A stretch of 64,000 nucleotides of DNA from Prochlorococcus marinus XMU1410. Lineage in GTDB: Bacteria > Cyanobacteriota > Cyanobacteriia > PCC-6307 > Cyanobiaceae. Every line of letters begins with the position of its first letter. The stretch's first letter is position 1. Positions 29,594-37,249 of the stretch are shown here, piece after piece. Position numbers and translations under genes: made by a program. A model generated the notes under the pieces. That model saw only the letters and a program-made list of their open reading frames with translations, was not told the DNA's origin and searched no databases. The stretch is taken from contig NZ_JAAORH010000001.1 of NCBI RefSeq assembly GCF_017696085.1, positions 310,001-374,000 of the forward strand, given 5' to 3'.

Positions 29594-29767
29594 TTAAAGG
29601 CCATTATCTTCAACATTTTGTGCAATACTCCTAAGAAGTTCGACGATATCAGAATCTTCGCATTTAGTATCTTCTTTGAGCAAAATGCACTCGTCTCTAA
29701 TACTGACATTAGTACTCCACCATATACCTGAACTATTGGTATCGTCCCATTCAAATCTTTCAGACAT
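29594..29767 (-). CDS. Small acidic hypothetical protein (57 aa)
   Basis: ATG at 29765-29767 starts MSERFEWDDTNSSGIWWSTN and ends SIAQNVEDNGL. It is acidic and soluble, with two Cys (RDECILL, DTKCEDS). Protein-like with no known domain. It is convergent with pip. Confidence 0.6.
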   Translation of the reverse strand: MSERFEWDDTNSSGIWWSTNVSIRDECILLKEDTKCEDSDIVELLRSIAQNVEDNGL

Positions 29768-29894
29768 AATTAATAAAATCTAATAAATACATTAAACCTT
29801 GCATTAGTTCATCGTGGATTTTTATATTTAATTTCAAAATTTTAAAAGCTTTCCTAGGCTCTAAAAGGAATCTATAAATTTCTGACAATAAAAT

Positions 29895-31391
29895 TTAGAA
29901 ATCTAATTTCAGTTCGTATTGTTTTTCCTTTTCCTTAGAAACAGTTTTTTTATTATTTATATTTTTTCTAAGCCTTTTTCTAGAGCCATGCTTTAAATAA
30001 ATTTTTTTTGAGATATCCCAATATCCATCCTTTTTAGTTATTTCCTGGATTTTCTTCTTTGCAGTTTTAGTGCTATTTGGGATGTCAATTATTGGTCTTA
30101 TATAATTAATTTGTTCATATTCTTCTTTATTAAATCTAGATAATAGCCATGGTTCATGAATGAAATTAAGTGATATATCCTTTAATTCTGGTATCCATTT
30201 TTTTATAAATTTTCCTTGAGGATCATGATCTTTTCCCTGCTTAATAGGATTATAAATTCTATTGGTATTTATAGAAGTAGTTCCAGATTGCATTTGGCAT
30301 TGGTTCCAATGTATTCCAGGCTCATAATCTACAAATTTATTTGCTAATTCAGAACCTGAATCTTGCCATGGTAGCCATAAATTATAGCTAGCAAAAGACA
30401 TTAACATCGCTCTCATCCTGAAGTTAATCCATCCATTGAAATTTAACGAACGCATACATGCATCTACAAAAGGAAAGCCCGTATTGCCTGAACTCCATGA
30501 ATAAAGTAATTCACTATTTTTTTCTCTAATATTTTTAAAAAAAGGATGGTATTCCCTAAACTCTAGTTCTGGTTCACTTTCAAGTTTCTGAATAAAATGA
30601 CAATGCCAAGTTAATCTGCTTTTTAACATTCTTGAATTATTGTTTTTTGATATATTTGCCTTTTTAAAAATTTCTTTTAATGAAATGCATCCCCAACAAA
30701 TGTATGGTGATAGTCTTGTACAACTATCAAATGATTTTTCTGGGCTAGATATATCTTTTGAATAAGAATCTAATTTATTACTAAAGAAGTATTGCATTCT
30801 CTCTAAACCTTTCTTTCTTCCACCTTGCATTCTTCCTGGACAAGTTTCTTTTTTAAAGGTAAAAATTTCGTCTGAGGGTATTTCTCCAATATTAAAGTTA
30901 ATAGAATTAATTATTAATGGAGCTTTAAGCAAGTTTTTTTCGGAATTTTCTTGCCACTTTTTAGACCAATTATTCCTATCTAAATTTCCTCTAAAAACTG
31001 AAAATTGTAGAAATTCCTTCCAAATAATATTTTTGCTTAAAGCCCATTCTCTTACTTTTTGATCTCTTTTATAAGTAAGCCAATCGCCGGTTTCTTGATG
31101 GCTATAAATACCTTTGATTTTAAATTTTGTACTAATTTCATCAAAAATATTAATAACATTGCCAGTTCTAATAATTAATGGTTGTCCAATCTCAGCAAGT
31201 GCATTTCTTAAATCTATTAAACTTTCTTTGCAAAATTGCCATTGTCTATCTGAATGAGTATTTTGGCTCCAAATATCTAACTCAATAATATAAATAGGTA
31301 AAATATCATTATCTTTTATAGCCTCACAGAGAGCTTCGTTATCAAAAATTCTTAAATCTTTCTTAAACCATAAAATATTTATTTCTTTCAT
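29895..31391 (-). CDS. DNA photolyase / cryptochrome family protein
   Basis: Flavoprotein of 498 residues. The N-terminal antenna domain starts INILWFKKDLRIFDNEALCE. The C-terminal FAD domain has TWHCHFIQKLESEPELEFRE, GFPFVDACMRSLNFNGWINF and the loop GTTSINTNRIYNP. It would repair cyclobutane pyrimidine dimers with blue light, or act as a photoreceptor. A lysine-rich C-terminal tail (KKIYLKHGSRKRLRKN) is unusual and may bind nucleic acid. The subclass cannot be fixed by eye. Confidence 0.88.
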   Translation of the reverse strand: MKEINILWFKKDLRIFDNEALCEAIKDNDILPIYIIELDIWSQNTHSDRQWQFCKESLIDLRNALAEIGQPLIIRTGNVINIFDEISTKFKIKGIYSHQETGDWLTYKRDQKVREWALSKNIIWKEFLQFSVFRGNLDRNNWSKKWQENSEKNLLKAPLIINSINFNIGEIPSDEIFTFKKETCPGRMQGGRKKGLERMQYFFSNKLDSYSKDISSPEKSFDSCTRLSPYICWGCISLKEIFKKANISKNNNSRMLKSRLTWHCHFIQKLESEPELEFREYHPFFKNIREKNSELLYSWSSGNTGFPFVDACMRSLNFNGWINFRMRAMLMSFASYNLWLPWQDSGSELANKFVDYEPGIHWNQCQMQSGTTSINTNRIYNPIKQGKDHDPQGKFIKKWIPELKDISLNFIHEPWLLSRFNKEEYEQINYIRPIIDIPNSTKTAKKKIQEITKKDGYWDISKKIYLKHGSRKRLRKNINNKKTVSKEKEKQYELKLDF

Positions 31392-31477
31392 AATTTTTTG
31401 TTTTAATCCTAGAAAACTAAGATTAAGTTTGTAGTTAAAAAATATAAAAAATTTTAGAATAACTAAAAATCAAAAAA

Positions 31478-32101
31478 ATGAAAATAACAAAAAAACTTTG
31501 GGAGGATAATTATGAGATTGCTTTACTTAGTTTAAATACAAAATTTGTTCAAGGTTTAAAGAATGGAAGTCTCCCTAAAAATATATTTCAAGAATATTTA
31601 GCTCAAGATTATTTCTTTTTAGAGACTTTTGCTAAGGCTTATGGTCTTGCTGTTTCCAAATCAAAAGATAAGTATTCAATAAGGAAGTTAAGTGAACTGT
31701 TAATGGGTGTTTCAGAGGAGTTAATACTTCATGAAACGTATGCAAAGGAATGGGATATTGATTTGTCTAATAACTATATAAAAAAAGCCACTAAAAATTA
31801 TACAGATTTTCTTGATGATACTTCCAAAAGACTTAGCTCCGTTGAAATAATGTTTGCAATGACTCCATGTATGCGACTTTATTCTTGGATAGGAAAAAGT
31901 TTGTATAAGGAGGATTTTGACATTAAATATAAAGAATGGATAACTACATATTCTGATAAGAGCTTTGAAAAGCTAGCAGATTCACTTGAAAATCTTATTG
32001 AGACTAATAAAGAAACATATGATATTAATCAGGCCAAATATTTATACAGGAGAGCTATGGAATTGGAGTTAGATTTTTTTAATGCATATTCAGATTTCTG
32101 A
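31478..32101 (+). CDS. tenA: TenA-family protein (thiaminase II-like)
   Basis: Helical hydrolase acting on aminopyrimidine products of thiamin breakdown. 207 residues. Typical segments: EYLAQDYFFLETFAKAYGLA (substrate region with Asp and Tyr), SEELILHETYAKEW, MTPCMRLYSWIGKSL and the C-terminal acidic stretch YRRAMELELDFFNAY. The PCMRLY motif resembles the eukaryote/TenA_E-type subgroup, which uses Glu rather than the Bacillus Cys arrangement; this is from memory. thiD follows 49 bases later. Confidence 0.85.
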   Translation: MKITKKLWEDNYEIALLSLNTKFVQGLKNGSLPKNIFQEYLAQDYFFLETFAKAYGLAVSKSKDKYSIRKLSELLMGVSEELILHETYAKEWDIDLSNNYIKKATKNYTDFLDDTSKRLSSVEIMFAMTPCMRLYSWIGKSLYKEDFDIKYKEWITTYSDKSFEKLADSLENLIETNKETYDINQAKYLYRRAMELELDFFNAYSDF

Positions 32102-32150
32102 TTTAAATTAAAATTTATTTATAGTACTTTCAAAAAAGAGTTAATAAATT

Positions 32151-32930
32151 ATGTATTCAAAAATTGCACTTTCAATAGGTGGTAGTGACTCCGGTGGTGG
32201 AGCAGGCATACAGGCTGACTTGAGAACTTTTATGGCTCTTAAAGTACATGGATGTTCAGTTATTACATGTATTACTGCACAAAATAGTATAGAGGTTACA
32301 TGCGTTGAACCAGTAGAGAAGAATACTTTATTAAGTCAGTTAGATACTTTATTTACTGATTTTTGTATTGATGCCTTAAAAACTGGAATGTTATTAAATG
32401 AAAGGATAATTAATGAAACTGCTTCAAAATTAAATACATATAAAATAACCAAAATTATTGACCCAGTAATGGTTACAAGAACTGGTTCTAAATTACTTGA
32501 AGATTCTGCGATTAATGCTTATAAAAAACTCTTATTACCAATTGCGGATTTGGTAACTCCAAATATTTATGAAGCAAATTTACTTTCTGGCTTAGAAATA
32601 AGGAGTGAAGAAGATATCGAAAATTCCGCAAGAAAAATTATTGGTCTTGGAGCTAAAGCAGTACTTATAAAAGGTGGTGGTTTAAAAGATTTCAAAGGAA
32701 AGGATTTTTATCTTGACTTGAATGGTAGAAAAGAGTGGCTCTTTAATAATTTTATAAAAACAAAAAATACCCACGGTAGCGGCTGTACTTTGAGTGCTGC
32801 TATTTGTGGTTACAAAGCTCTAGGTTTTGATTTACTTGATTCCATACAAAAAGCTAAATTATTTGTTGAGAAATCTTTAGAAAATTCTTACAAAATCGGA
32901 TCTGGCCCTGGTCCCTTAGGTCATCATTAA
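32151..32930 (+). CDS. thiD: Hydroxymethylpyrimidine (phosphate) kinase
   Basis: Phosphorylates HMP and HMP-P to HMP-PP for thiamin synthesis. Ribokinase-type fold of 259 residues. It begins with ALSIGGSDSGGGAGIQADLR, and the ATP/anion-hole motif is THGSGCTLSAAICGYKALG. KTGMLLNERII is the family motif. Together with TenA it forms a pyrimidine salvage pair. Confidence 0.95.
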   Translation: MYSKIALSIGGSDSGGGAGIQADLRTFMALKVHGCSVITCITAQNSIEVTCVEPVEKNTLLSQLDTLFTDFCIDALKTGMLLNERIINETASKLNTYKITKIIDPVMVTRTGSKLLEDSAINAYKKLLLPIADLVTPNIYEANLLSGLEIRSEEDIENSARKIIGLGAKAVLIKGGGLKDFKGKDFYLDLNGRKEWLFNNFIKTKNTHGSGCTLSAAICGYKALGFDLLDSIQKAKLFVEKSLENSYKIGSGPGPLGHH

Positions 32931-32948
32931 TTATTTATAGAAGTCGAG

Positions 32949-33134
32949 TTAGAACCACCATTTTCTGTAAGGCTTTTTTAAAAATAAGATTTCTTCAGTC
33001 TCCCATCCTCCCTCCAACCACTCAAGATGCTCAAGCAATAAAGACTCACTTTCCCTTTTGCTTAATTGCCCAATTCTATTAGCAATACCATCGAACCTTA
33101 CTTTCATCAATTCCTCAATTTTGATGTTATTCAT
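32949..33134 (-). CDS. Small hypothetical protein (61 aa)
   Basis: It starts MNNIKIEELMKVRFDGIANR and ends FLKKPYRKWWF. A helical soluble protein that converges with thiD. The LLLEHLEWLEGGWETEE stretch is compositionally typical of conserved cyanobacterial small proteins. Function unknown. Confidence 0.6.
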   Translation of the reverse strand: MNNIKIEELMKVRFDGIANRIGQLSKRESESLLLEHLEWLEGGWETEEILFLKKPYRKWWF

Positions 33135-33316
33135 AGGTTAAATAATAAATTTTTTCTACTCTTACTTGTATAGATTTTCTTGTCAACGATTTAATTTTAT
33201 TTGTTTACTAGGAGTTTTTAAATATGTATTAAATACAACCTTTTGAAATAGATAGTAATTAAGACTTATTCACATAGATTTAATTAAAGACTAATTTATA
33301 AAAAAATACTATAACT

Positions 33317-33460
33317 ATGAAAAAAGAAGAAACAGCAAATCAAAAAACCATTTTAAATGTAGGCTATTGTGAAACGACCTCTGAATGGCTCAATAGAATA
33401 ATTACTGAACTAGCAGATGAAAATAAAAATTTCGTAGATTTGTCAGTTATTTGCGCTTAA
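33317..33460 (+). CDS. Small hypothetical protein (47 aa)
   Basis: ATG at 33317 begins MKKEETANQKTILNVGYCET. It ends DLSVICA with TAA. Mixed charged peptide with Cys at both ends of the ordered part. No domain recognised. Upstream lies about 180 bases of AT-rich sequence without features. Confidence 0.45.
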   Translation: MKKEETANQKTILNVGYCETTSEWLNRIITELADENKNFVDLSVICA

Positions 33461-33541
33461 TTTTTTAGAAAATATAGTTTATTTTGATTATTTTCAGTTA
33501 GCTCTTAAGTATAAGAGAAATTTAAAAGATATTTTTGTGAT

Positions 33542-34009
33542 GTGAATCCTAATAAAAAAAACATAGAAATAATTAAACAATTCAATTTATCTCCTCATCC
33601 TGAGGGTGGATGGTTTAGAGAGATAGTAAGGAGTGAGAATTCTCTAATAAGGGAAGATGGCCAAAGTAGAAACTTTATTACGGGAATTTATTATCTTTTG
33701 GAGAGAGATGCAAAAAGTGCTTGGCACAGAGTAAAAAATGCTGATGAAATTTGGATCTATTTAAGGGGCGATCCTCTGAATTTATGGTGCCTAGATAATG
33801 ATAATAAGTTAATAAGAAATTTAATTTTAGATTCCAATAATCCAGTAGAAATGATCCCATCTGGATATTGGCAAGCTGCAAAAAGTACAGGCGAATTTAC
33901 TTTAGTGAGTTGTTGTGTTGGCCCGGGCTTTGATTTTAAGGATTTTGAATTACTCAGAAATACAAATCATACTTCTAGATTGGATAAAGCAATTAATGAT
34001 CTTATTTGA
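33542..34009 (+). CDS. Cupin-fold protein (DUF985 / cupin_5 type)
   Basis: 155 residues from a GTG start. The conserved opening LSPHPEGGWFREIVRS, then GIYYLLERDAKSAWHRVKNA and the metal/ligand strand EIWIYLRGDPLNLWCL mark the DUF985 cupin family. The end has VSCCVGPGFDFKDFELL. A small-molecule-binding or isomerase role is known for cupins in general, but the substrate is unknown. Confidence 0.85.
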   Translation: MNPNKKNIEIIKQFNLSPHPEGGWFREIVRSENSLIREDGQSRNFITGIYYLLERDAKSAWHRVKNADEIWIYLRGDPLNLWCLDNDNKLIRNLILDSNNPVEMIPSGYWQAAKSTGEFTLVSCCVGPGFDFKDFELLRNTNHTSRLDKAINDLI

Positions 34010-34080
34010 GACATTTTTTTGTTTATATTTTTGAAATTATCCTCTAGATTGATAAGGCTACTCCAATCAATCTATATTTA

Positions 34081-34458
34081 ATGAATCAAAATTCTGTCAA
34101 AACAATTGGTATTAATGATGAACCAAGAAAAGATTCACACTTAGTTTATGTAAATCAGGCTGATGGATTAAAAGGCATCCTTAATAGGGATTTTGATGAA
34201 TGGTCTAATTTTGATAGTTGGGAAAGTATTTCAGTTCAGCAATGGATTTTTTCTAGAGCTTTGGAGGTTTTCAGAGGTAAGAAAATTGATATTAAATGCG
34301 ATTGTTGTGAAAATAATGATTTAATCCCAAATGATTTTGAGAATATAAAAAAAGAAAAATGCTTTGGTAAAAAAAGTGCGTACATGATTGAAAAAGTTGT
34401 AGATGAAATTGTATTAGCTAAGGCACGAAGAGAAAGTGATGGAACATATTCTGCGTAA
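34081..34458 (+). CDS. Hypothetical protein with cysteine cluster (125 aa)
   Basis: A soluble protein beginning MNQNSVKTIGINDEPRKDSH. A CDCC motif (DIKCDCCENND) and another Cys (KEKCFGK) may bind metal. The end is basic (EIVLAKARRESDGTYSA). I do not recognise a family. Confidence 0.6.
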   Translation: MNQNSVKTIGINDEPRKDSHLVYVNQADGLKGILNRDFDEWSNFDSWESISVQQWIFSRALEVFRGKKIDIKCDCCENNDLIPNDFENIKKEKCFGKKSAYMIEKVVDEIVLAKARRESDGTYSA

Positions 34459-34494
34459 GATTCATAACTATCTATGGAGTGAAAAATCTTTTAC

Positions 34495-34683
34495 TCACCA
34501 GTGAAAATTATCAGAAGAACCAATCATTAAATTTCTAGTGGAAATCTTATGGAACTTAAAGTGTACCGAATCACTGAACTCCTTTTCATCTGAGTAATTC
34601 ACAAGATCCACTGGGTCGATGTTGTCATCGAACCATGCATCATATTCAATATGGTTTGGTTCAGCGAAATAACTCATATCCAA
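34495..34683 (-). CDS. Small acidic hypothetical protein (62 aa)
   Basis: MDMSYFAEPNHIEYDAWFDD is followed by NIDPVDLVNYSDEKEFSDS and the end IGSSDNFHW. Acidic, soluble. The third residue Met is an alternative start. It occupies a gap between plus-strand genes. Probably real, but unrecognised. Confidence 0.45.
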   Translation of the reverse strand: MDMSYFAEPNHIEYDAWFDDNIDPVDLVNYSDEKEFSDSVHFKFHKISTRNLMIGSSDNFHW

Positions 34684-34817
34684 TTAATAGCTTCCAAAAA
34701 ACGTATAAACGGTACATGCGATACCAAATTAAAATTCTTAATTTTTAGATAATCTATATTTTTAACTTTTTCATCAAGATTAGTTGCTAAAAAGATAGGA
34801 GAAATATCTATAAATTC

Positions 34818-35171
34818 ATGTCTCTCGATACATCCATGGTTTCTATCCATCCCCACTTCACAATCAAAGATGGGAAGATGGACCAGTGCATAGCTCTTTT
34901 AGAAGAAATTTTGGTACTGACAAAATCTAATGAACCTGACTGCCTTTTTTTTAATATCACTACATGCGGTTCAGATAAGGCTTATGTAAGAGAGGCATAT
35001 AAAGATGGTGCTGCCGCTTTATTTCATCTCAAAAATATGGGACATATGATTCCCAAGCTTTTTGAAGTGTCAGATATTACTGTGCAGGTCCAAGGCCCAG
35101 CTAAGGAGATTGAACCCTTGAAGGAAATACTCCCAGAGGCTGATTTCTATGAAGCAATATCTGGATTCTGA
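34818..35171 (+). CDS. Antibiotic-biosynthesis-monooxygenase (ABM)-like small protein
   Basis: 117 residues (or 111 from the Met at 34836). The dimeric alpha+beta barrel pattern is visible: strand SIHPHFTIKDGKMDQCIALL, then FFNITTCGSDKAYVREAYKD and helix GAAALFHLKNMGHMIPKLF. ABM proteins include quinol monooxygenases and heme-degrading enzymes; the substrate here is unknown. It is the first of three similarly sized genes on this strand. Confidence 0.7.
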   Translation: MSLDTSMVSIHPHFTIKDGKMDQCIALLEEILVLTKSNEPDCLFFNITTCGSDKAYVREAYKDGAAALFHLKNMGHMIPKLFEVSDITVQVQGPAKEIEPLKEILPEADFYEAISGF

Positions 35172-35183
35172 TAAAGGTTGTTT

Positions 35184-35198
35184 TTATTGACAGTCGAT
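35184..35198 (+). repeat. 15-bp repeat, copy 1 (TTATTGACAGTCGAT)
   Basis: Identical to 35651-35665. Each copy lies just downstream of a stop codon in the same three-gene patch. The first copy precedes the terminator. It may trace an old duplication or be a -35-containing promoter piece, since TTGACA is the consensus -35. Confidence 0.55.
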
Positions 35199-35202
35199 CG
35201 CT

Positions 35203-35225
35203 AGGGGCTTTTAGCCCCTTTTTTT
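35203..35225 (+). terminator. Rho-independent terminator
   Basis: AGGGGCT / AGCCCCT has a 7-bp GC-rich stem and TTT loop, followed by a T run. It lies 31 bases after the ABM-like gene stop, so the next gene has its own promoter. Confidence 0.85.
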
Positions 35226-35302
35226 ATTTAGGAATTCAAAATAAATTAATCTTCCCTTTACTTATATCAAGTAGCTTTATTATCAGCACAAAAATTATTT
35301 TT

Positions 35303-35650
35303 ATGGAATCAACTTTTTATATTGTTCATCATGAATTTAAGGCAGGAAAAGCTGAAAAATGGTGGGAAACAGCTTATGCGGCAATGTCACCAGGTGGTGG
35401 ATGGGATGATGCGGTAGCAGCTAATAAAGAAAAAGGATTTTTTAACCATTCTGCAAATGCCGTAACTAAAACTGGTCCTGTATATTGTTTTTGGGAAGTA
35501 AAAGAGGGTATTTCTGCTGAAGATTTTCAGGAGTTTATAGATGGCCCCTCTGGTCCAGGGTTCGGACAAGATGCATTGATGAATATCTGTAAACCAATTG
35601 ACACATCATTAATGAATGGACAAACACCTTATCCACCAGTTTTTTCTTGA
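35303..35650 (+). CDS. Hypothetical small protein, barrel-sized (115 aa)
   Basis: It starts MESTFYIVHHEFKAGKAEKW, contains WWETAYAAMSPGGGWDDAVA, and ends NGQTPYPPVFS. The alternation of short strands and helices recalls ferredoxin-like or ABM barrels, but no family can be named. Soluble, with no signal peptide. Confidence 0.62.
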   Translation: MESTFYIVHHEFKAGKAEKWWETAYAAMSPGGGWDDAVAANKEKGFFNHSANAVTKTGPVYCFWEVKEGISAEDFQEFIDGPSGPGFGQDALMNICKPIDTSLMNGQTPYPPVFS

Positions 35651-35665
35651 TTATTGACAGTCGAT
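35651..35665 (+). repeat. 15-bp repeat, copy 2 (TTATTGACAGTCGAT)
   Basis: Exact copy of 35184-35198, directly after the TGA of the 35303 gene and 30 bases before the ATG at 35695. A promoter role for the downstream gene is possible, because it contains TTGACA. A -10 cannot be clearly placed. Confidence 0.55.
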
Positions 35666-35694
35666 TTAAAATAAATAGCAATTAGCTTTTTTTT

Positions 35695-35979
35695 ATGACT
35701 ATTGAAACTACTGTTTTCACCTTTAAACTTTCAAATACATTTGAAGAATGGGTAAAAATGTTTGATAGTCCAGAGATAGATGCATTTCATAAAACGGTAG
35801 GACTTACTCCTCTATATCGTGGCAAAAGTTTAATTGATCCAAAAGAAGTTATTGTTATTCATCAAGCTGAAGAAGGTGTTGCTAAGCATGTTTTTTCAGA
35901 TCCTGAAACCATTAAGAATATAGAATCTGGAGGACATATTTATAGCACAACTAAAATCACAAGTTGGGTTTCTGATTAG
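35695..35979 (+). CDS. Small protein, DUF3764-like (94 aa)
   Basis: It starts MTIETTVFTFKLSNTFEEWV, with KTVGLTPLYRGKSLIDPKEV and the end GHIYSTTKITSWVSD. It resembles DUF3764 from memory (a marine picocyanobacterial family); a profile search would settle it. Two-layer alpha/beta character, soluble. It is the third gene of the patch. Confidence 0.62.
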   Translation: MTIETTVFTFKLSNTFEEWVKMFDSPEIDAFHKTVGLTPLYRGKSLIDPKEVIVIHQAEEGVAKHVFSDPETIKNIESGGHIYSTTKITSWVSD

Positions 35980-35993
35980 TCGAAAAACTAACT

Positions 35994-36074
35994 ATGCAAA
36001 CTTATACAAGTTTAATGAGAACAGGAATTCCACATAAGATCTTTAAAGCAAAATTAGGATATACCAGAGTTTAA
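35994..36074 (+). CDS. Possible micro-protein (26 aa)
   Basis: ATG at 35994 gives MQTYTSLMRTGIPHKIFKAK, then LGYTRV. It is basic and lies 14 bases after the DUF3764-like gene. There is no clear ribosome binding site; it may be chance. Confidence 0.3.
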   Translation: MQTYTSLMRTGIPHKIFKAKLGYTRV

Positions 36075-36102
36075 GGATAAGAGTATTAACTAATTAAATT
36101 GA

Positions 36103-36222
36103 CTAAATTATTAATAAGAACCTTAGTGCTAGAGGTAACCATAGGCATAGAAGAAGCATTATTAAAAGTGTAATGGCATGGATATTTGGAATGTATTGCT
36201 CTTTAAAAATTTGTGTTTTCAT
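36103..36222 (-). CDS. Small membrane peptide (39 aa), second of a coupled pair
   Basis: ATG at 36220-36222 gives MKTQIFKEQYIPNIHAITLL, then IMLLLCLWLPLALRFLLII. It has a polar N-terminus and one membrane helix. Its start lies 3 bases after the stop of the 29-residue peptide, implying coupled translation. Confidence 0.45.
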   Translation of the reverse strand: MKTQIFKEQYIPNIHAITLLIMLLLCLWLPLALRFLLII

Positions 36223-36225
36223 GAT

Positions 36226-36315
36226 TTATCTTGCCTTCTTAAGTTTGATTTCTCTTCTGATTAGCAAAGCAATAACTACAACACACATGTTCATTAGAAA
36301 TACGTCTAATGGCAT
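36226..36315 (-). CDS. Small membrane peptide (29 aa), first of a coupled pair
   Basis: ATG at 36313-36315 gives MPLDVFLMNMCVVVIALLIR, then REIKLKKAR. One membrane helix with a basic C-terminus. It ends TAA three bases before the ATG of the 39-residue peptide. No family recognised. Confidence 0.42.
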   Translation of the reverse strand: MPLDVFLMNMCVVVIALLIRREIKLKKAR

Positions 36316-36457
36316 TTAATAAAAAAAGTCTCTAATCAATTAATAGCAAGATTATTGCTCTACGAATCAATCAATGATTATTAATGTTTATTGGCTTAAT
36401 AAAACGAATTGAAAAATTAAATTTATGCTTAAATATCTCAGTAATATTTACTATTAA

Positions 36458-36760
36458 ATGGCTTATTCAGAAACAAGAATAGTAATAGGCGGTTTAGCTC
36501 ATGTGCCTGTTGTTATTTTTATAGCCAATTTTATTAAAGGTAAGTTTGGAATTAAAACCGAAGAGACAAAAGATACTGTACTTATAGGGGAGCCAGTTAA
36601 GATTATTGAGGTAAGTGATACTATAGTTAAAGAAGGAAAAGCAGAAGCTATAAAAGAAATCTCAAATAAGCTTGACAGTATTGAACAGAAGGCTGATGAG
36701 GTTTATGAAAAGGTAAAGAAGAAGAAGAAAGATAAGAAGAAGAAGAAAAAAAATAACTAA
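36458..36760 (+). CDS. Membrane-anchored protein with lysine-rich tail (100 aa)
   Basis: The hydrophobic N-terminal helix (IGGLAHVPVVIFIANFI) is followed by a coiled-coil segment (EISNKLDSIEQKADEVYEKV). The tail is almost pure lysine (KKKKKDKKKKKK), the codons being AAG/AAA runs. The tail could bind membrane lipids, nucleic acid or acidic proteins. No family recognised. Confidence 0.55.
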   Translation: MAYSETRIVIGGLAHVPVVIFIANFIKGKFGIKTEETKDTVLIGEPVKIIEVSDTIVKEGKAEAIKEISNKLDSIEQKADEVYEKVKKKKKDKKKKKKNN

Positions 36761-36942
36761 ATTGAGATCCTATCAAGCAACAATACATCTTGAACTTGTA
36801 TTGTATCTCTCTTATCTTCGTCTTCGGGATCTTTATAAGATTCAATTTCAGCTTGAATTTTTCTCTTATAAACTCCTTTGATGTAGTCCATTTCTCTTTT
36901 GTCTTTGTCCAGAATTGAGAATGGTGATCTTTTTAAGTTCAT
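36757..36942 (-). CDS. Small hypothetical protein (61 aa)
   Basis: MNLKRSPFSILDKDKREMDY, then IKGVYKRKIQAEIESYKDPE and the end VQDVLLLDRISI. A soluble charged protein. It converges with the lysine-tail gene, overlapping by 4 bases. Confidence 0.55.
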   Translation of the reverse strand: MNLKRSPFSILDKDKREMDYIKGVYKRKIQAEIESYKDPEDEDKRDTIQVQDVLLLDRISI

Positions 36943-36969
36943 AACTTTCTCCTAAATAAATAAATTTAA

Positions 36970-37107
36970 TCAGCTCCAGTTTTTATAAGATTCAACAAAA
37001 CTATCCAATGTTTGCTGATTCCTGATTTCTTCCTCAAGAAGTTCTTCTTCTGATCTTTCTTCAATCTCAGATTTATAATCTTCTTGTAGTGTGGATTTCG
37101 TAGACAT
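36970..37107 (-). CDS. Small acidic protein (45 aa)
   Basis: ATG at 37105-37107 starts MSTKSTLQEDYKSEIEERSE and ends FVESYKNWS with TGA. It is very acidic in the middle (EERSEEELLEEE) and likely a single helix. It lies 27 bases upstream of the 61-residue gene on the same strand and has a perfect palindrome upstream. Confidence 0.5.
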   Translation of the reverse strand: MSTKSTLQEDYKSEIEERSEEELLEEEIRNQQTLDSFVESYKNWS

Positions 37108-37132
37108 TTGCTCATGACGACTACATCTATGT

Positions 37133-37146
37133 TCTAACTAGTTAGA
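37133..37146. promoter_or_regulatory. Perfect 14-bp palindrome TCTAACTAGTTAGA
   Basis: It lies 26 bases upstream of the minus-strand start at 37107. The symmetry and position fit a repressor or activator site. No known regulator consensus is matched. Confidence 0.35.
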
Positions 37147-37249
37147 CAGGCCATTCGACTAATAAATATGTACGGTTTGAGGTACTCCCATATACGGATA
37201 AAGGATCAACAATTGAATTTAAATATAGGTAAAATGTATGAAATTTTGA

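Noticed and set aside
31392-31477. TPP riboswitch upstream of tenA
   Set aside because: No THI-box-like conserved elements were seen and the gap is too short.
34674-34856. Minus-strand frame of 60 codons
   Set aside because: It overlaps the start of the ABM-like gene and the neighbouring acidic gene; it reads protein-like in part, so the rejection is not firm.
36648-36845. Minus-strand frame of 65 codons opposite the lysine tail
   Set aside because: It is a low-complexity shadow (serine-rich) of the AAG/AAA runs.
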